From Hymenobacter translucens (lineage in GTDB: Bacteria; Bacteroidota; Bacteroidia; Cytophagales; Hymenobacteraceae), in the NCBI RefSeq assembly GCF_020685205.1, contig NZ_JAJERB010000003.1, forward strand, positions 372,001-436,000: a DNA stretch of 64,000 nt, written 5' to 3'. Made by a program: the position numbers and the translations under genes. Below are positions 47,966 through 57,364 of the stretch, piece after piece (position 1 is the stretch's first letter; every line of letters starts with the position of its first letter). The notes under the pieces are model-generated. The model saw only the letters and a program-made list of their open reading frames with translations, had not been told where the DNA came from and searched no databases.

Positions 47966-49609
47966 TTATCCGCCTTTCCGGACCGGAGCCGATTCCGGGA
48001 CCTGACGCCCAGGGCCGAACAGTACCTGTCCGCTGCGGCGGCCGGTATGCTGCCCGTTGCGCACGGTCATCTTTCCGTTCACGAGCACGTAGCGCATGCC
48101 CACGCTGTATTGGTGCGGCTGGGTAAAGGTGGATTTGTCGGCGACTACCGCCGGATCAAACACGACCAGGTCGGCGGCCATGCCGGGGCGCAGCAGGCCG
48201 CGGTCCGGCAGTCCGAACGTCTGGGCGGGCAGGGACGTCATGCGTCGCACGGCTTCTTCCAGACCGATCAGCTGCAGCTCCCGCACGTAGCGGCCCAGCA
48301 CGCGGGCGTTGGAGCCGTAGCCCCGCGGGTGGGGCACGCCCTGCCGCCACACCCGGATGCTGGCATCGGAGCCTACCATATTGAACGGGTAACGCATGAT
48401 CTGCTGCACGTCGGCCTCGCTCATGCCATGAAAGACCATACCCGCGTCGTGCTGCAGCACCAGGTCCAGCACCGTGGCGGCTTCGGCTTTGGCTTTGTGG
48501 GGCCGGCCGCGCTTCTGGTTGATGGCCTCGATGCTGAGGCCGTTGTAGCTGGTATCGGGCGGGAAGCTGGCGACGACGGCGTAGCTGAAGTGCCGCAGCC
48601 GGCGCTGCTTCAGGCGCTTCACCATGGCCGCTTCCGTGGCCGCGCGCACGGCCGGCCGGGAAAGGCGGGCGCGTAGGGAGTCGCGGCCATCGGCCTGTAC
48701 GGCATCCGGAATCAGGGTGCTCAGCGAAGTGGAAGAGGCGGTGTAGGGATACTGGTCGATGGTGACTTCCTGCCCGGCCAGGCGGGCCTCCTGCACCAGC
48801 CCGAGGGTTTTGTCGGCCTGCCCCCAGTTGGGCTGCCCGCTCAGCTTGAAGTGGGAAATCTCGACCGGCAAGCCCGCTTCCTTCCCAACCCACAACGCTT
48901 CCCGGATGGCCTGCTGCACGCTGTCGCCCTCGTTGCGCATGTGGGTGGCGTAGATGCCGCGGTAGCGCCCCACTACCCGGGCCAGCCGGGCCATTTCTGC
49001 CGGGCGGGAATAGGTGCCGGGAATGTAAATCAGCCCCGACGACAAGCCCACGGCCCCAGCCTGCATCGCCCGGGCTACGAGACCTTCCATCTGCCCCAGC
49101 TCAGCTTCGGTAGGCGCCCGGTTGGCCCGGCCCATCACCTCCTTGCGCAGGGTGCCGTGCCCGACCAGGGAGGCCACGTTCACGGAAAGGTGCAGGCTGT
49201 CGAGAAACGAGAAGTAGCGGCCCAGGTCGGGGCGGGAGGAGCCGCAGTTGCCGGTAATGACGGTCGTCACGCCGTCGTAGATAAAGTTGTCGGCGGTGGG
49301 CTGCTTGACTTCATCGTCCTCGATGTGGGTGTGCACGTCGATAAAGCCGGGCGCCACCACCAGCCCGCGGGCGTCGATGACGGTGTCGGCGGGGTAGTCG
49401 GCGGCCAGGCGGCCCACGGCCACGATGCGCCCGCCCTGCACGGCCACGTCGGCCAGAAACCAGGCGTTGCCGGTACCGTCCACGACCCGGCCGTTGCGGA
49501 TAAGCAGGCTGGCGCGGGGTGTCACCTGCGCCAGCCCGGGCAGCGCGGCAAAAAGTAGCACGACAAGTAGCAGGAAACGCGGCATAAGCTCCGGGAAGAA
49601 TGATTTCAA
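47966..49609 (-). CDS. N-acyl-D-amino-acid deacylase-like amidohydrolase
   Basis: 547 residues (or 539 from the second ATG at 49585, which gives a cleaner signal peptide MPRFLLLVVLLFAALPGLAQ). Metal-dependent amidohydrolase of the D-aminoacylase group. GFIDVHTHIEDDE holds the HxH pair, TVITGNCGSSRPD the characteristic Cys ligand, followed by VGHGTLR, ATHMRNEGD, EISHFKLSG and GSDASIRV (metal and catalytic Asp). It is exported, so it likely cleaves N-acyl-D-amino acids or dipeptides in the periplasm. Start choice between the two ATGs is uncertain. Confidence 0.92.
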   Translation of the reverse strand: MKSFFPELMPRFLLLVVLLFAALPGLAQVTPRASLLIRNGRVVDGTGNAWFLADVAVQGGRIVAVGRLAADYPADTVIDARGLVVAPGFIDVHTHIEDDEVKQPTADNFIYDGVTTVITGNCGSSRPDLGRYFSFLDSLHLSVNVASLVGHGTLRKEVMGRANRAPTEAELGQMEGLVARAMQAGAVGLSSGLIYIPGTYSRPAEMARLARVVGRYRGIYATHMRNEGDSVQQAIREALWVGKEAGLPVEISHFKLSGQPNWGQADKTLGLVQEARLAGQEVTIDQYPYTASSTSLSTLIPDAVQADGRDSLRARLSRPAVRAATEAAMVKRLKQRRLRHFSYAVVASFPPDTSYNGLSIEAINQKRGRPHKAKAEAATVLDLVLQHDAGMVFHGMSEADVQQIMRYPFNMVGSDASIRVWRQGVPHPRGYGSNARVLGRYVRELQLIGLEEAVRRMTSLPAQTFGLPDRGLLRPGMAADLVVFDPAVVADKSTFTQPHQYSVGMRYVLVNGKMTVRNGQHTGRRSGQVLFGPGRQVPESAPVRKGG

Positions 49610-49791
49610 GCCGGAAGATAGCCGTTGACCGGCAAACGAGCCGGCAGCCGAGGGCCCCTCACTTTTCCTGTCCGGAAGTCTACCCCGCCAGGCCGGGCCA
49701 CCCGCCTTCTTTTATCAGGATAGTTAAAACCCGCTCCTGCAAGGGGCTTCCACAAGCAGCCCTATCGGCTGACGGGGCCGTCGCTTAACGC

Positions 49792-52401
49792 TTACTCAAC
49801 CAGCAGCTTCCTGACTATCAGTCCCTGCGGCGTGGCAATCCGAACCAGATACAGACCTGGCGGCAGGCTGCCCAGGGCGAGCTGGCGCGCCGTGGTTCCG
49901 GCTGGCGGCAGCACCTGCGTACGCACGACGCGACCCATGTCGTCCACCAACTCTGTCGTCGCCGATTCCCGGTTCAGGGTGGCTGGCAGCACGACACATA
50001 CTGTTTTGCCGGCCGGATTCGGATACAAGGCTACCTGGGCGCTCAGCGCGGCCGGGGCCATTCTCAACACTCCCGGCCGCGAGTAGATGCCGAAGTAGGC
50101 CGTCACCTTCGAGTCGTCGCCCGTGGTAGTGAAGGTCCCCCCGGCGTACACGTTGCCGGGGCCGTCAACGCCCAGGGCAAGCACAAAATGATTCAGGCCG
50201 GTGCCCAGTCCACTCCACGTGGTACCGTTCCAGCTGGCAACGTTGTTTCCGATAATGGACCCGGTTCCGGTCTGATTGAAAAGTCCCCCGGCGTAGACAT
50301 TCCCGCGGCCGTCGACGGCCAGCGCGTGTACTTCACCCCTCAGGCCGCTCCCCAGGCTGCTCCAGGCCGTGCCATCCCAGCGGGCAACGCAATTCGCAAC
50401 CGAGCCGGACGACTGACTAAACACGCCCCCCGCGTACAAGGTACCGCTGCCATCCACGGCCAGGGCCAGGACCAGGTCTCGCAAGCCCGTACCCAGTCCA
50501 GTCCAGGCAGTGCCGTTCCATTTGGCCACGCCCCTTGAGGTCCCGCCTCCCGCCGCCGGAAAGCTACCGGCTGCATACACATCGTCGCTGCCATCCACGA
50601 CCAGGGCCAACACGTCCCCGGTCGCGCCGGTACCTATTGCGCTCCAGGCACTCCCATTCCACATGGCCACGTTGTTTGCCGCGACTCCCCCGGCCCGGTT
50701 GAAAAGCCCTCCCGCATACACGTTGCCCCGACTGTCGGTGGCCAGGGCGCTTACCTCAAACTGGGCGTCAATTCCGGCGCCAAGGGCACTCCAACTGGTA
50801 CCGTCCCACTTGGCAATATTGTTTGCTGCCACGCCCCCGGCTGTTGAGAATCGTCCGGAGGCATACAGGTTGCCGGCGGGGTCAAGCGCGAGAGCCAGGA
50901 CCGATCCATTCATTCCGGTTCCGAGGCTGCTCCAGCTGGTGCCGTTCCAGCGGGTAATGCGGGAAAAAGCCGGGTTCCCGGGCTGGCTGATATAGCCGCC
51001 GACGTACACGTTACCCTGCCCATCCAGTACCAGCGCGTGCACTCTTCTGTCCAGTCCGCTGCCCAGCGCGTTCCAGCTGCTGCCATTCCAGTGGGCCACG
51101 TGCATGGCTGCCCCGCTGCCTGCCTCGGTAAAGGCGCCGACGATATATAGGTTGCTGCTGCCATCAACCGCCAGCCCGCCTATCACGCTGTTTGTTTGCG
51201 TGTTCATACTGCTCCACGCCGTCCCGTTCCATTTGGCCAGGTGCCGGACGGCGATGCTCCCGGCCTGGGTGAAGTAGCCCCCGGCGTACACATTCCCGCT
51301 GCCGTCGACAGCCAGGGTCCGCACGGTAAGACCTGTCCCTGCGCCCAGCGCGCTCCAGGCAGCACCGTCCCACCGGGCAATGTGGTTGGCTGCCACGGTA
51401 CCCGCCTGGCTGAAGTAGCCCCCCGCATACACATTGCCGCTGCCGTCGACAGCCAGTGCCATCACCGTCTGATTTGTCAGGGTTCCCGAAAGGCCGTTAC
51501 CCAGGCTGCTCCACGCGGTGCCGTCCCACCGGGCAACGCGGCTCGCGGCAGTGCCCCCGGCCTGCAGAAAAGACCCACCGGCGTAGACGCTGCCCCTGGC
51601 ATCTACAACCAGCGCCTGCACCTCACCATCCATTCCCGCGCCCAGTGCGCTCCAGCTGCTGCCGTTCCATTTCGCAATCCGATTGGCTGCCGTGCCCCCG
51701 GCGGCGGAAAAGTTTCCTCCGGCGTAGAGGTTGCCCGCGTTATCGAGGGCCAGCGCGTGAACGTTTCCATTGGTTCCTGCCCCCAGGCTGCTCCAGGCCG
51801 TGCCATCCCACCGGGCAATGCGGGAAGCTGCCCGCCCTCCGGCCTGGGTGAATACGCCGCCCGCGTACAGGATACCGGCTGCGTCCAGCGCCAGCGCCTG
51901 CACCTCACCGTTCAGGCCCGCTCCCAGACTGCTCCACGCCGTCCCGTTCCACCGGGCAACGCGGCTGGCCGCCACATTGCCGATACCGGTGAAAAGTCCA
52001 CCGACATAGAGGTCGCCATTCGAAGCCCGGACCACGCAGCCGACCGGACCGTTGGCACCGGGCAGGCCGAAGCCGTTCTGCCAGAATTCGTCGCCCGGGC
52101 CCAGCAGGCTTTCGGCGGCCGTTGAGCTGGTCGGCCGAAACGTAGGCTGGCCGGTGCCATCGGTACTCAGCGTATAGCCACTGGCCGTAAAAGAGCCCTG
52201 AGAGCCGGCTTTCAGGGTGCCGTCGGAGTTCAGCGCCTCGCGCAGCGGCCGGCCTGCCGCCCCGGCGGATGATAAGGCGGCCGGCGCGGCGGCCCGGGCC
52301 GCCCCAGCCAGCAGCATAAGCGGCAAGGCCAGCAGCAGTAGCAGACGACGGGCGCGTTCACCAGGGCGGAAGCAGACCGTTGCGGATAAAAGCGGATACA
52401 T
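49792..52401 (-). CDS. Secreted 13-repeat protein with T9SS sorting domain
   Basis: The ATG at 52399-52401 gives 869 residues (signal peptide RARRLLLLLALPLMLLAGAARA). After a short linker come 13 tandem units of about 45-50 residues with the pattern 'A..RIA[RK]W[ND]G[TS][AS]WS.LG.G..G.V.ALA.D..GN.YAGG.F..AGG', probably beta-propeller blades forming one or two propellers. The C-terminal 80 residues (VALYPNPAGKTVCVVL .. LVDDMGRVVRTQVL .. LPPGLYLVRIATP .. RKLLVE) are a type A T9SS sorting domain. The protein is likely displayed at the surface. No catalytic motif is visible. Confidence 0.92.
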   Translation of the reverse strand: MYPLLSATVCFRPGERARRLLLLLALPLMLLAGAARAAAPAALSSAGAAGRPLREALNSDGTLKAGSQGSFTASGYTLSTDGTGQPTFRPTSSTAAESLLGPGDEFWQNGFGLPGANGPVGCVVRASNGDLYVGGLFTGIGNVAASRVARWNGTAWSSLGAGLNGEVQALALDAAGILYAGGVFTQAGGRAASRIARWDGTAWSSLGAGTNGNVHALALDNAGNLYAGGNFSAAGGTAANRIAKWNGSSWSALGAGMDGEVQALVVDARGSVYAGGSFLQAGGTAASRVARWDGTAWSSLGNGLSGTLTNQTVMALAVDGSGNVYAGGYFSQAGTVAANHIARWDGAAWSALGAGTGLTVRTLAVDGSGNVYAGGYFTQAGSIAVRHLAKWNGTAWSSMNTQTNSVIGGLAVDGSSNLYIVGAFTEAGSGAAMHVAHWNGSSWNALGSGLDRRVHALVLDGQGNVYVGGYISQPGNPAFSRITRWNGTSWSSLGTGMNGSVLALALDPAGNLYASGRFSTAGGVAANNIAKWDGTSWSALGAGIDAQFEVSALATDSRGNVYAGGLFNRAGGVAANNVAMWNGSAWSAIGTGATGDVLALVVDGSDDVYAAGSFPAAGGGTSRGVAKWNGTAWTGLGTGLRDLVLALAVDGSGTLYAGGVFSQSSGSVANCVARWDGTAWSSLGSGLRGEVHALAVDGRGNVYAGGLFNQTGTGSIIGNNVASWNGTTWSGLGTGLNHFVLALGVDGPGNVYAGGTFTTTGDDSKVTAYFGIYSRPGVLRMAPAALSAQVALYPNPAGKTVCVVLPATLNRESATTELVDDMGRVVRTQVLPPAGTTARQLALGSLPPGLYLVRIATPQGLIVRKLLVE

Positions 52402-52736
52402 ACAAAACACAGTAAGGGGCCGGGAATAATCGTTGAAAGATAGGCGGTTGGTTTGCGCAGGCAATATGACCTACCGGGGTCGTCCGCCCAATCGGGCCAA
52501 TCCAGGCACTAAGCATTATTTCACGCCCGCCGCAGGCGCAGCCCCGGCTTGAAGGATGCCGGCAGCAAAGCTGAACAGTAGGCATCCAGGCCGCGTGGAT
52601 GTCGTACACAGCATCCGGAGTTGGTTTTCGGGGCCCCTACGTGTTCGTACTTAGCGCTCTGTACAGTATCTTGCCGGTTGATTGACTTTCGACAACTGCC
52701 GGATCCGGCGGTTTCTTGACGCTGCTTTTTGTTCTC
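52402..52736. other. Divergent promoter region
   Basis: 335 bases between the divergent 13-repeat protein and PAS kinase genes. TATCTTGC at 52662-52669 is one base off the TAnnTTTG pattern and could serve the kinase gene. Short open frames here are not convincing. Confidence 0.4.
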
Positions 52737-55394
52737 ATGTCCCAGTCTGCCGGTACCCTGTCCTCTTTAACTGCCGATGTGCTGACGGCATTTCCGGCCG
52801 AGGAGCTGGCGTTTGGCCTCCTTGAGGCGTCCCTGACCGGGGTAGCGCTGTACCTGCCGGTGTACGACCCGGCGGGCAGCGGGCAAATCATTGACCTCAC
52901 CATTGAGCTGCTCAATCCGGCGGCCCGGCGTATCCTGAACCTCGACGCCCGGCCCCAGAAATCCTACCTGACCCTGTTTCCCCACACCCTGGCGACCGGC
53001 GTCTTCGATTTTCACTGCCGCACATTTGAGTCGGGGCAGCCCGGACGCTTTAGCGTAAACTACCAGGCCGACGGACTCGACAACTACTTTCACCTCTCGG
53101 CCCGGCGGGTGGGGGCCGGCCTGCTGGTAAGCTTTACCGACACCGCCGACCACGACCGCACGGCCGTGGAAGTGGCGCTGCGCGAAAGTCAGGGCCAGGA
53201 GAAGGTGGCCCGGGCCGAGGCCGAGCAGCAGTGGGCCCGCCTGGAGCGGTTTTTCATGCAGGCCCCGGCCATGATTGCCATTTTTGAGGGGCCCGGCCAC
53301 GTGTTTCGCCTGGTAAACAGTCAGTACCAGCGGCTGGTGGGCAACCGGCCGTTGTTGGGCAAGCCCATTCGGGAAGCCATGCCCGAGCTGGAAGGCCAGC
53401 CCATCTTCGACTTGCTTGATGAGGTGTACCATACGGGCAAAACCTACCACGCCAACGAAATGCTGGTTCAGCTTGACCACGACAACACCCACCCCCGGGA
53501 GCTGGAAAAGCGGTACTACAACTTTATCTACCAGCCCACCCACGACGGCACCGGCAACGTGGACGGCATCTTCGTGTTTGCCTACGAAGTCACGACCCTG
53601 GTGCGGGCCCGGCAGCAGGTTGAAGACGCCCAGCTCGAGCTCCAGACCCTGAACATGCAGCTGGGCAGCACCAACGAGGAGCTACAGGCCGCCAACGAGG
53701 AAACCCGGGCCAACATCGAAGAGCTAAGCCTGGCCCAGCAGTCCCTGCAGCAGCTCAACCGGGAGCTGGAAGGTCGGGTAGAGCACCGCACCCACGAAGC
53801 CCAGCAGGCCCTGGCTGAGGCCGAGCGGCAGCGGGCCCGCCTCGAGCGGTTCTTTATGCAGGCCCCGGCCGCTATCTGCATTCTCGACGGCCCCGATCTG
53901 GTGTATGAGCTGGTGAACCCCCAGTACCAGCAGCTGTTTCCCGGCCGGACGTTGCTGGGGCATCCGCTGGAAAAGGTTATGCCTGAGTTCACGTCAGAGC
54001 CTATCCTGGGCATTCTGCGGCAAGTGTACCAGACCGGGGAAACCTACGAGGGCAAGGAAGTGAAACTGCGCCTGCCCCGGCAGTCGGACGAGACGCCTGA
54101 GGATGTGTACCTCAACTTTGTATACCAGGCCCGCTTCGACGAGCAGGGTGCCATCGACGGCATTCTGGTCTTTGCCTACGACGTGACCGCGCAGGTGCTG
54201 GCCCGCCGGCAGATTGAGCGCAGCGAGCAGGAATTCCGGACCGTCACCAATGCCATTCCCCACATGGTCTGGACGGCTACTCCCGACGGCAACGTGGACT
54301 ACTACAATGAGCAGTGGTACCACTACACCGGCTCGTCGCCCGAGCAGGCCCAGGGACGGGGCTGGATGCAAAGCTACCATCCCGTCGATCTTCCGCTCGT
54401 TCAGGAAAAATGGGAGCAGGCCCTGCAAACCGGGGAACCTTACCTGCAGGAAGCCCGGCTGCGCCGCGCCGACGGCGCCTACCGCTGGTTTATGGTGCGC
54501 GCCCTCTCGGTGCGCGACGAGCAGGGCCAGGTGCTGAAGTGGTTTGGCACCATCACCGACATTCACCAGCAGCGGGGGCTGGCCGAGGCGCTGCAGCTTA
54601 CCAGCCGGAAGCTGGCTACCACCAACAAGGACCTGCGCAAGGCCCACGACGACGTGCAGACCACCAATGACGAGCTGGGGCAGGCCAACGAGGAGCTGAC
54701 CCGCATGAACCAGGACCTGGACAACTTTGTGTACACGGCCTCGCATGACCTGAAGCAGCCGGTTAACAACATGGCCGGGGTGTTCGAGGAACTCAAGCGC
54801 ACAGCTACCTTCCACGACCCCGAAGCGGCCCGGCTGGTGCGAATGTTTGAAGAGGCCCTGTCCCAGATTCACAGTACCATTCAGGGACTGGCCGAAGTGG
54901 TGCAGGCCGGCCGGCGCACCGAGCAGCTACGGGCCGAGTCGGTGGCGCTGCTGCCGCTCACCCAGGGCATTATTCAGAGCATGCACTCCCAGGTGGCCGC
55001 GACCAGGGCGGAGTTTGAGCTGGATTTCGATGCCGTGCCGGTCGTGTACTTTGCGCGCCTGGGTTTGCAGAGCGTACTCTACAACCTGCTCAGCAACGCC
55101 CTTAAGTATGCCCAGCCCGGCCGGACGCCCCGGGTGCGGGTCGCCACGCAGCGGGACGGGCAGGGCGAAGTGGTACTGCTGGTACAGGACAACGGGCTGG
55201 GGCTCGACATGAGCCGCTACGGCTCGGAGCTGTTTCAGATGTTTCGCCGCTTCCACGACCACGTGAACGGCTCGGGCCTGGGCTTGTACCTTGTCAACCG
55301 CATCGTGCAGCAGGCCGGCGGCCACATCGACGTGGAAAGCACCCTGGGCGAAGGCACCACCTTCCGGATTCACCTCCCCGGCCGCGCGGGCTGA
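52737..55394 (+). CDS. Multi-PAS sensor histidine kinase
   Basis: 885 residues from the ATG at 52737. No membrane helix. An N-terminal PAS-like region (about 20-135) is followed by two closely related PAS domains (about 160-290 and 360-480, both containing ERFFMQAPA and 'N.[QS]YQ.L'), separated by a long coiled coil (QLGSTNEELQAANEETRANI). A third PAS/PAC (about 485-600: VTNAIPHMVWTATPDGNVDY) precedes another coiled coil. HisKA has TASHDLKQPVNNMAG (His670), and HATPase has NLLSNALKYA, QDNGLGLDM and SGLGLYLVNRIV. Duplication of the middle PAS domain is evident. No regulator is adjacent. Confidence 0.93.
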   Translation: MSQSAGTLSSLTADVLTAFPAEELAFGLLEASLTGVALYLPVYDPAGSGQIIDLTIELLNPAARRILNLDARPQKSYLTLFPHTLATGVFDFHCRTFESGQPGRFSVNYQADGLDNYFHLSARRVGAGLLVSFTDTADHDRTAVEVALRESQGQEKVARAEAEQQWARLERFFMQAPAMIAIFEGPGHVFRLVNSQYQRLVGNRPLLGKPIREAMPELEGQPIFDLLDEVYHTGKTYHANEMLVQLDHDNTHPRELEKRYYNFIYQPTHDGTGNVDGIFVFAYEVTTLVRARQQVEDAQLELQTLNMQLGSTNEELQAANEETRANIEELSLAQQSLQQLNRELEGRVEHRTHEAQQALAEAERQRARLERFFMQAPAAICILDGPDLVYELVNPQYQQLFPGRTLLGHPLEKVMPEFTSEPILGILRQVYQTGETYEGKEVKLRLPRQSDETPEDVYLNFVYQARFDEQGAIDGILVFAYDVTAQVLARRQIERSEQEFRTVTNAIPHMVWTATPDGNVDYYNEQWYHYTGSSPEQAQGRGWMQSYHPVDLPLVQEKWEQALQTGEPYLQEARLRRADGAYRWFMVRALSVRDEQGQVLKWFGTITDIHQQRGLAEALQLTSRKLATTNKDLRKAHDDVQTTNDELGQANEELTRMNQDLDNFVYTASHDLKQPVNNMAGVFEELKRTATFHDPEAARLVRMFEEALSQIHSTIQGLAEVVQAGRRTEQLRAESVALLPLTQGIIQSMHSQVAATRAEFELDFDAVPVVYFARLGLQSVLYNLLSNALKYAQPGRTPRVRVATQRDGQGEVVLLVQDNGLGLDMSRYGSELFQMFRRFHDHVNGSGLGLYLVNRIVQQAGGHIDVESTLGEGTTFRIHLPGRAG

Positions 55395-55510
55395 GTTGGC
55401 GTGAGGGCTTAGGAAAATACGTGGGCGCAGCCGGGTATTGCGGGTATGGCCAGGTATTCGAAAAAAGTAAGCTCCTCTCCTGCTGAGTATACCAGCGCCG
55501 GCTGCCGCTG

Positions 55511-55789
55511 CTACAGCGGCTGGGCGTCGGCGGTGCTAGGGCCGGTATCGGTGTCGCCGTCGCCGTCGGAGCGGGTGTCAGTGCCGGGGTCAGCTGAGCC
55601 GTCGGGGGCTTCCGGGTCGGTCACGGGCTCGGGCGGGGCCACCGGCTCGGCGGGGGCCGCATCGGGGCTGGGCCCCTGGGGCTGTGCGTCCTGACTGGTG
55701 CCCGGGTCCGTGGTTCCTTTGGCGGGCGGCTCGTTCCGGGCCGGATTAGGGCCGGGCTGGACGGGCGTAAGTTGATTGGAGGGTTCCAT
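55511..55789 (-). CDS. Small disordered Pro/Asp-rich protein
   Basis: The ATG at 55787-55789 gives 92 residues of low complexity dominated by Pro, Ala, Asp, Glu, Thr and Gly (QPGPNPARNEPPAKGTTDPG; DPEAPDGSADPGTDTRSDGD), with no Lys-rich or hydrophobic part. It is probably intrinsically disordered. Proteins of this type are frequent in the genus as far as I recall. Coding status rests on the clean start and stop and on its isolation; a non-coding low-complexity stretch is the alternative. Confidence 0.5.
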   Translation of the reverse strand: MEPSNQLTPVQPGPNPARNEPPAKGTTDPGTSQDAQPQGPSPDAAPAEPVAPPEPVTDPEAPDGSADPGTDTRSDGDGDTDTGPSTADAQPL

Positions 55790-56020
55790 GGGCAGGATGT
55801 GGAAAGGTGAGAACAGGGGGCAGCTACGGCCGGCCACTGGGCATCTACTGTTCAGCTTTCAACGCAGCCAGGCAGCGGAGGGTTTGGGCCCCGCAAGGTG
55901 GCCGACAAAGGCCGGAATCGTGCGCCGTCGCATCAGTCCCTGTATTTTACACCGCGGGCAGCCCAGCGGGTACCGGCACCGGCTCATCATGCGCGCCCTG
56001 CCTCTATGCCCCCGGCTTTG

Positions 56021-57364
56021 TCAGAACTCCAGCTGAAACACCGTGCCTTCATCCGGGACCGACTGCACCTTGATACTGCCGCGGTGCAGGCGCATGATCT
56101 GTTTGGCCAAGCTGAGTCCGATGCCGGTCCCCCCGGCCCGGGTGGTGAAAAAAGGAATGAAGATGCTGTCGAGCACCTCGGGCGCAATGCCGGTGCCATT
56201 GTCGGCCACTTCGATGACGACGCGGCCGGCTTCCACTTCCCGGGCCAGCAGCCGGATGCGGGGGGCCGGGGTTTGCCGGACGGCATAGGCTGCGTTCAGC
56301 ACGAGGTTAATCAGCACCTGCTCCAGCAACTGGGCATCGGCCAGCAGCTCCAGGCCGGCGGGCTCCACGCTGGTACGCAGGTCTACCTGCCCCTCGGCCA
56401 GGTGGGACGCCATCAGGGTGCGAATCGTGCTGAACAGCGCTGCCACCGGCACCGGGGCCAGCCGGGGCGTGCCGATGGTGCTGAAGTCGCGGTACACCTG
56501 AGCAAACCGGAGCAGCCCTTCGCTGCGGTGCTGAATGATGCCGATGCCGTGCAGCACGTCGTCGAGCAGCTCGTGGTCGGCACCCGGCGTGGGCGGAGCC
56601 AAACTGAGCTCCCGGTGCAGATCCCGCCGCAACGTGTCGGCCAGGGATGCAATGGGCGCCACCGAGTTCATGATTTCGTGGGTCATCACCCGCAGCAGCT
56701 TTTGCCAGGCCTCGGTTTCGGTTTCTTCCAGGGTCTGGCTTACGTTTTTCAAAGCCAGCAGCGTGAACTCCCGGTTCTGGAGCCGAAACCGGGTAGCCGA
56801 CAACAGCAGCTGCATCTCCCGCCGCCCCACGACCAGCCGCACGACCGTGGCCGCCCCGGGCTCCAGCGCGTTGATGGCGGCCAGCAGCCCGGGGTGCCGC
56901 CGCTGCAGGGCGCTGATCTGCTTCAGGTAGGGCACCTCCAGCAGCTGCCGGAACGTCTCATTCACCGACTCCACCTGCCCCTGCTCGTCGTAGGTGACAA
57001 TGCCGGTGTCAATCAGCTGAAGTACCGTCTGCACGTAGGTGAACTGGGCTTCCCGCTCGGCGCTGAGCTGGCGGAACGTGGCGTTCAGCTGGTTAAAGGC
57101 CGCGTGCAGGGCGCCGTTGACGTGGGCCTCGTTGTAGTGCTGGGCAAAGTCGCGGTACTTGATGGCCAGCAGAAAGTCGGCCAGCGCCCGGTTACCCCGC
57201 GTGACGTGCCGGCCCAGCTCCCATACGGCCAGCGCCAGCAGCAGCAGGGCCAGTGCGGCCAGCACATAGTGCCCGCGCTGCCCGGCCTGGAGCAACGCCG
57301 CCAGCAGGAGCAGCAGCCCGATCAGCCGCAGGGCAATACCGAACTCGACGCGCTTAAAGGTCAT
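56021..57364 (-). CDS. NtrY-like membrane sensor histidine kinase
   Basis: 447 residues. Two membrane helices at about 9-27 and 31-50 with almost no loop between them, so sensing is probably within the membrane or cytosolic. A PAS domain lies at about 105-215 (YVQTVLQLIDTGIVTYDEQG .. VNETFRQLLEVPYL). HisKA has RVMTHEIMNSVAPIASLADT (His229), and HATPase has QVLINLVLNAAYAV, DNGTGI and GGTGIGLSLAKQIMRLH. This matches NtrY/AtoS-like kinases that pair with sigma54 activators. Its start overlaps the end of the activator gene by 11 bases. Confidence 0.94.
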   Translation of the reverse strand: MTFKRVEFGIALRLIGLLLLLAALLQAGQRGHYVLAALALLLLALAVWELGRHVTRGNRALADFLLAIKYRDFAQHYNEAHVNGALHAAFNQLNATFRQLSAEREAQFTYVQTVLQLIDTGIVTYDEQGQVESVNETFRQLLEVPYLKQISALQRRHPGLLAAINALEPGAATVVRLVVGRREMQLLLSATRFRLQNREFTLLALKNVSQTLEETETEAWQKLLRVMTHEIMNSVAPIASLADTLRRDLHRELSLAPPTPGADHELLDDVLHGIGIIQHRSEGLLRFAQVYRDFSTIGTPRLAPVPVAALFSTIRTLMASHLAEGQVDLRTSVEPAGLELLADAQLLEQVLINLVLNAAYAVRQTPAPRIRLLAREVEAGRVVIEVADNGTGIAPEVLDSIFIPFFTTRAGGTGIGLSLAKQIMRLHRGSIKVQSVPDEGTVFQLEF

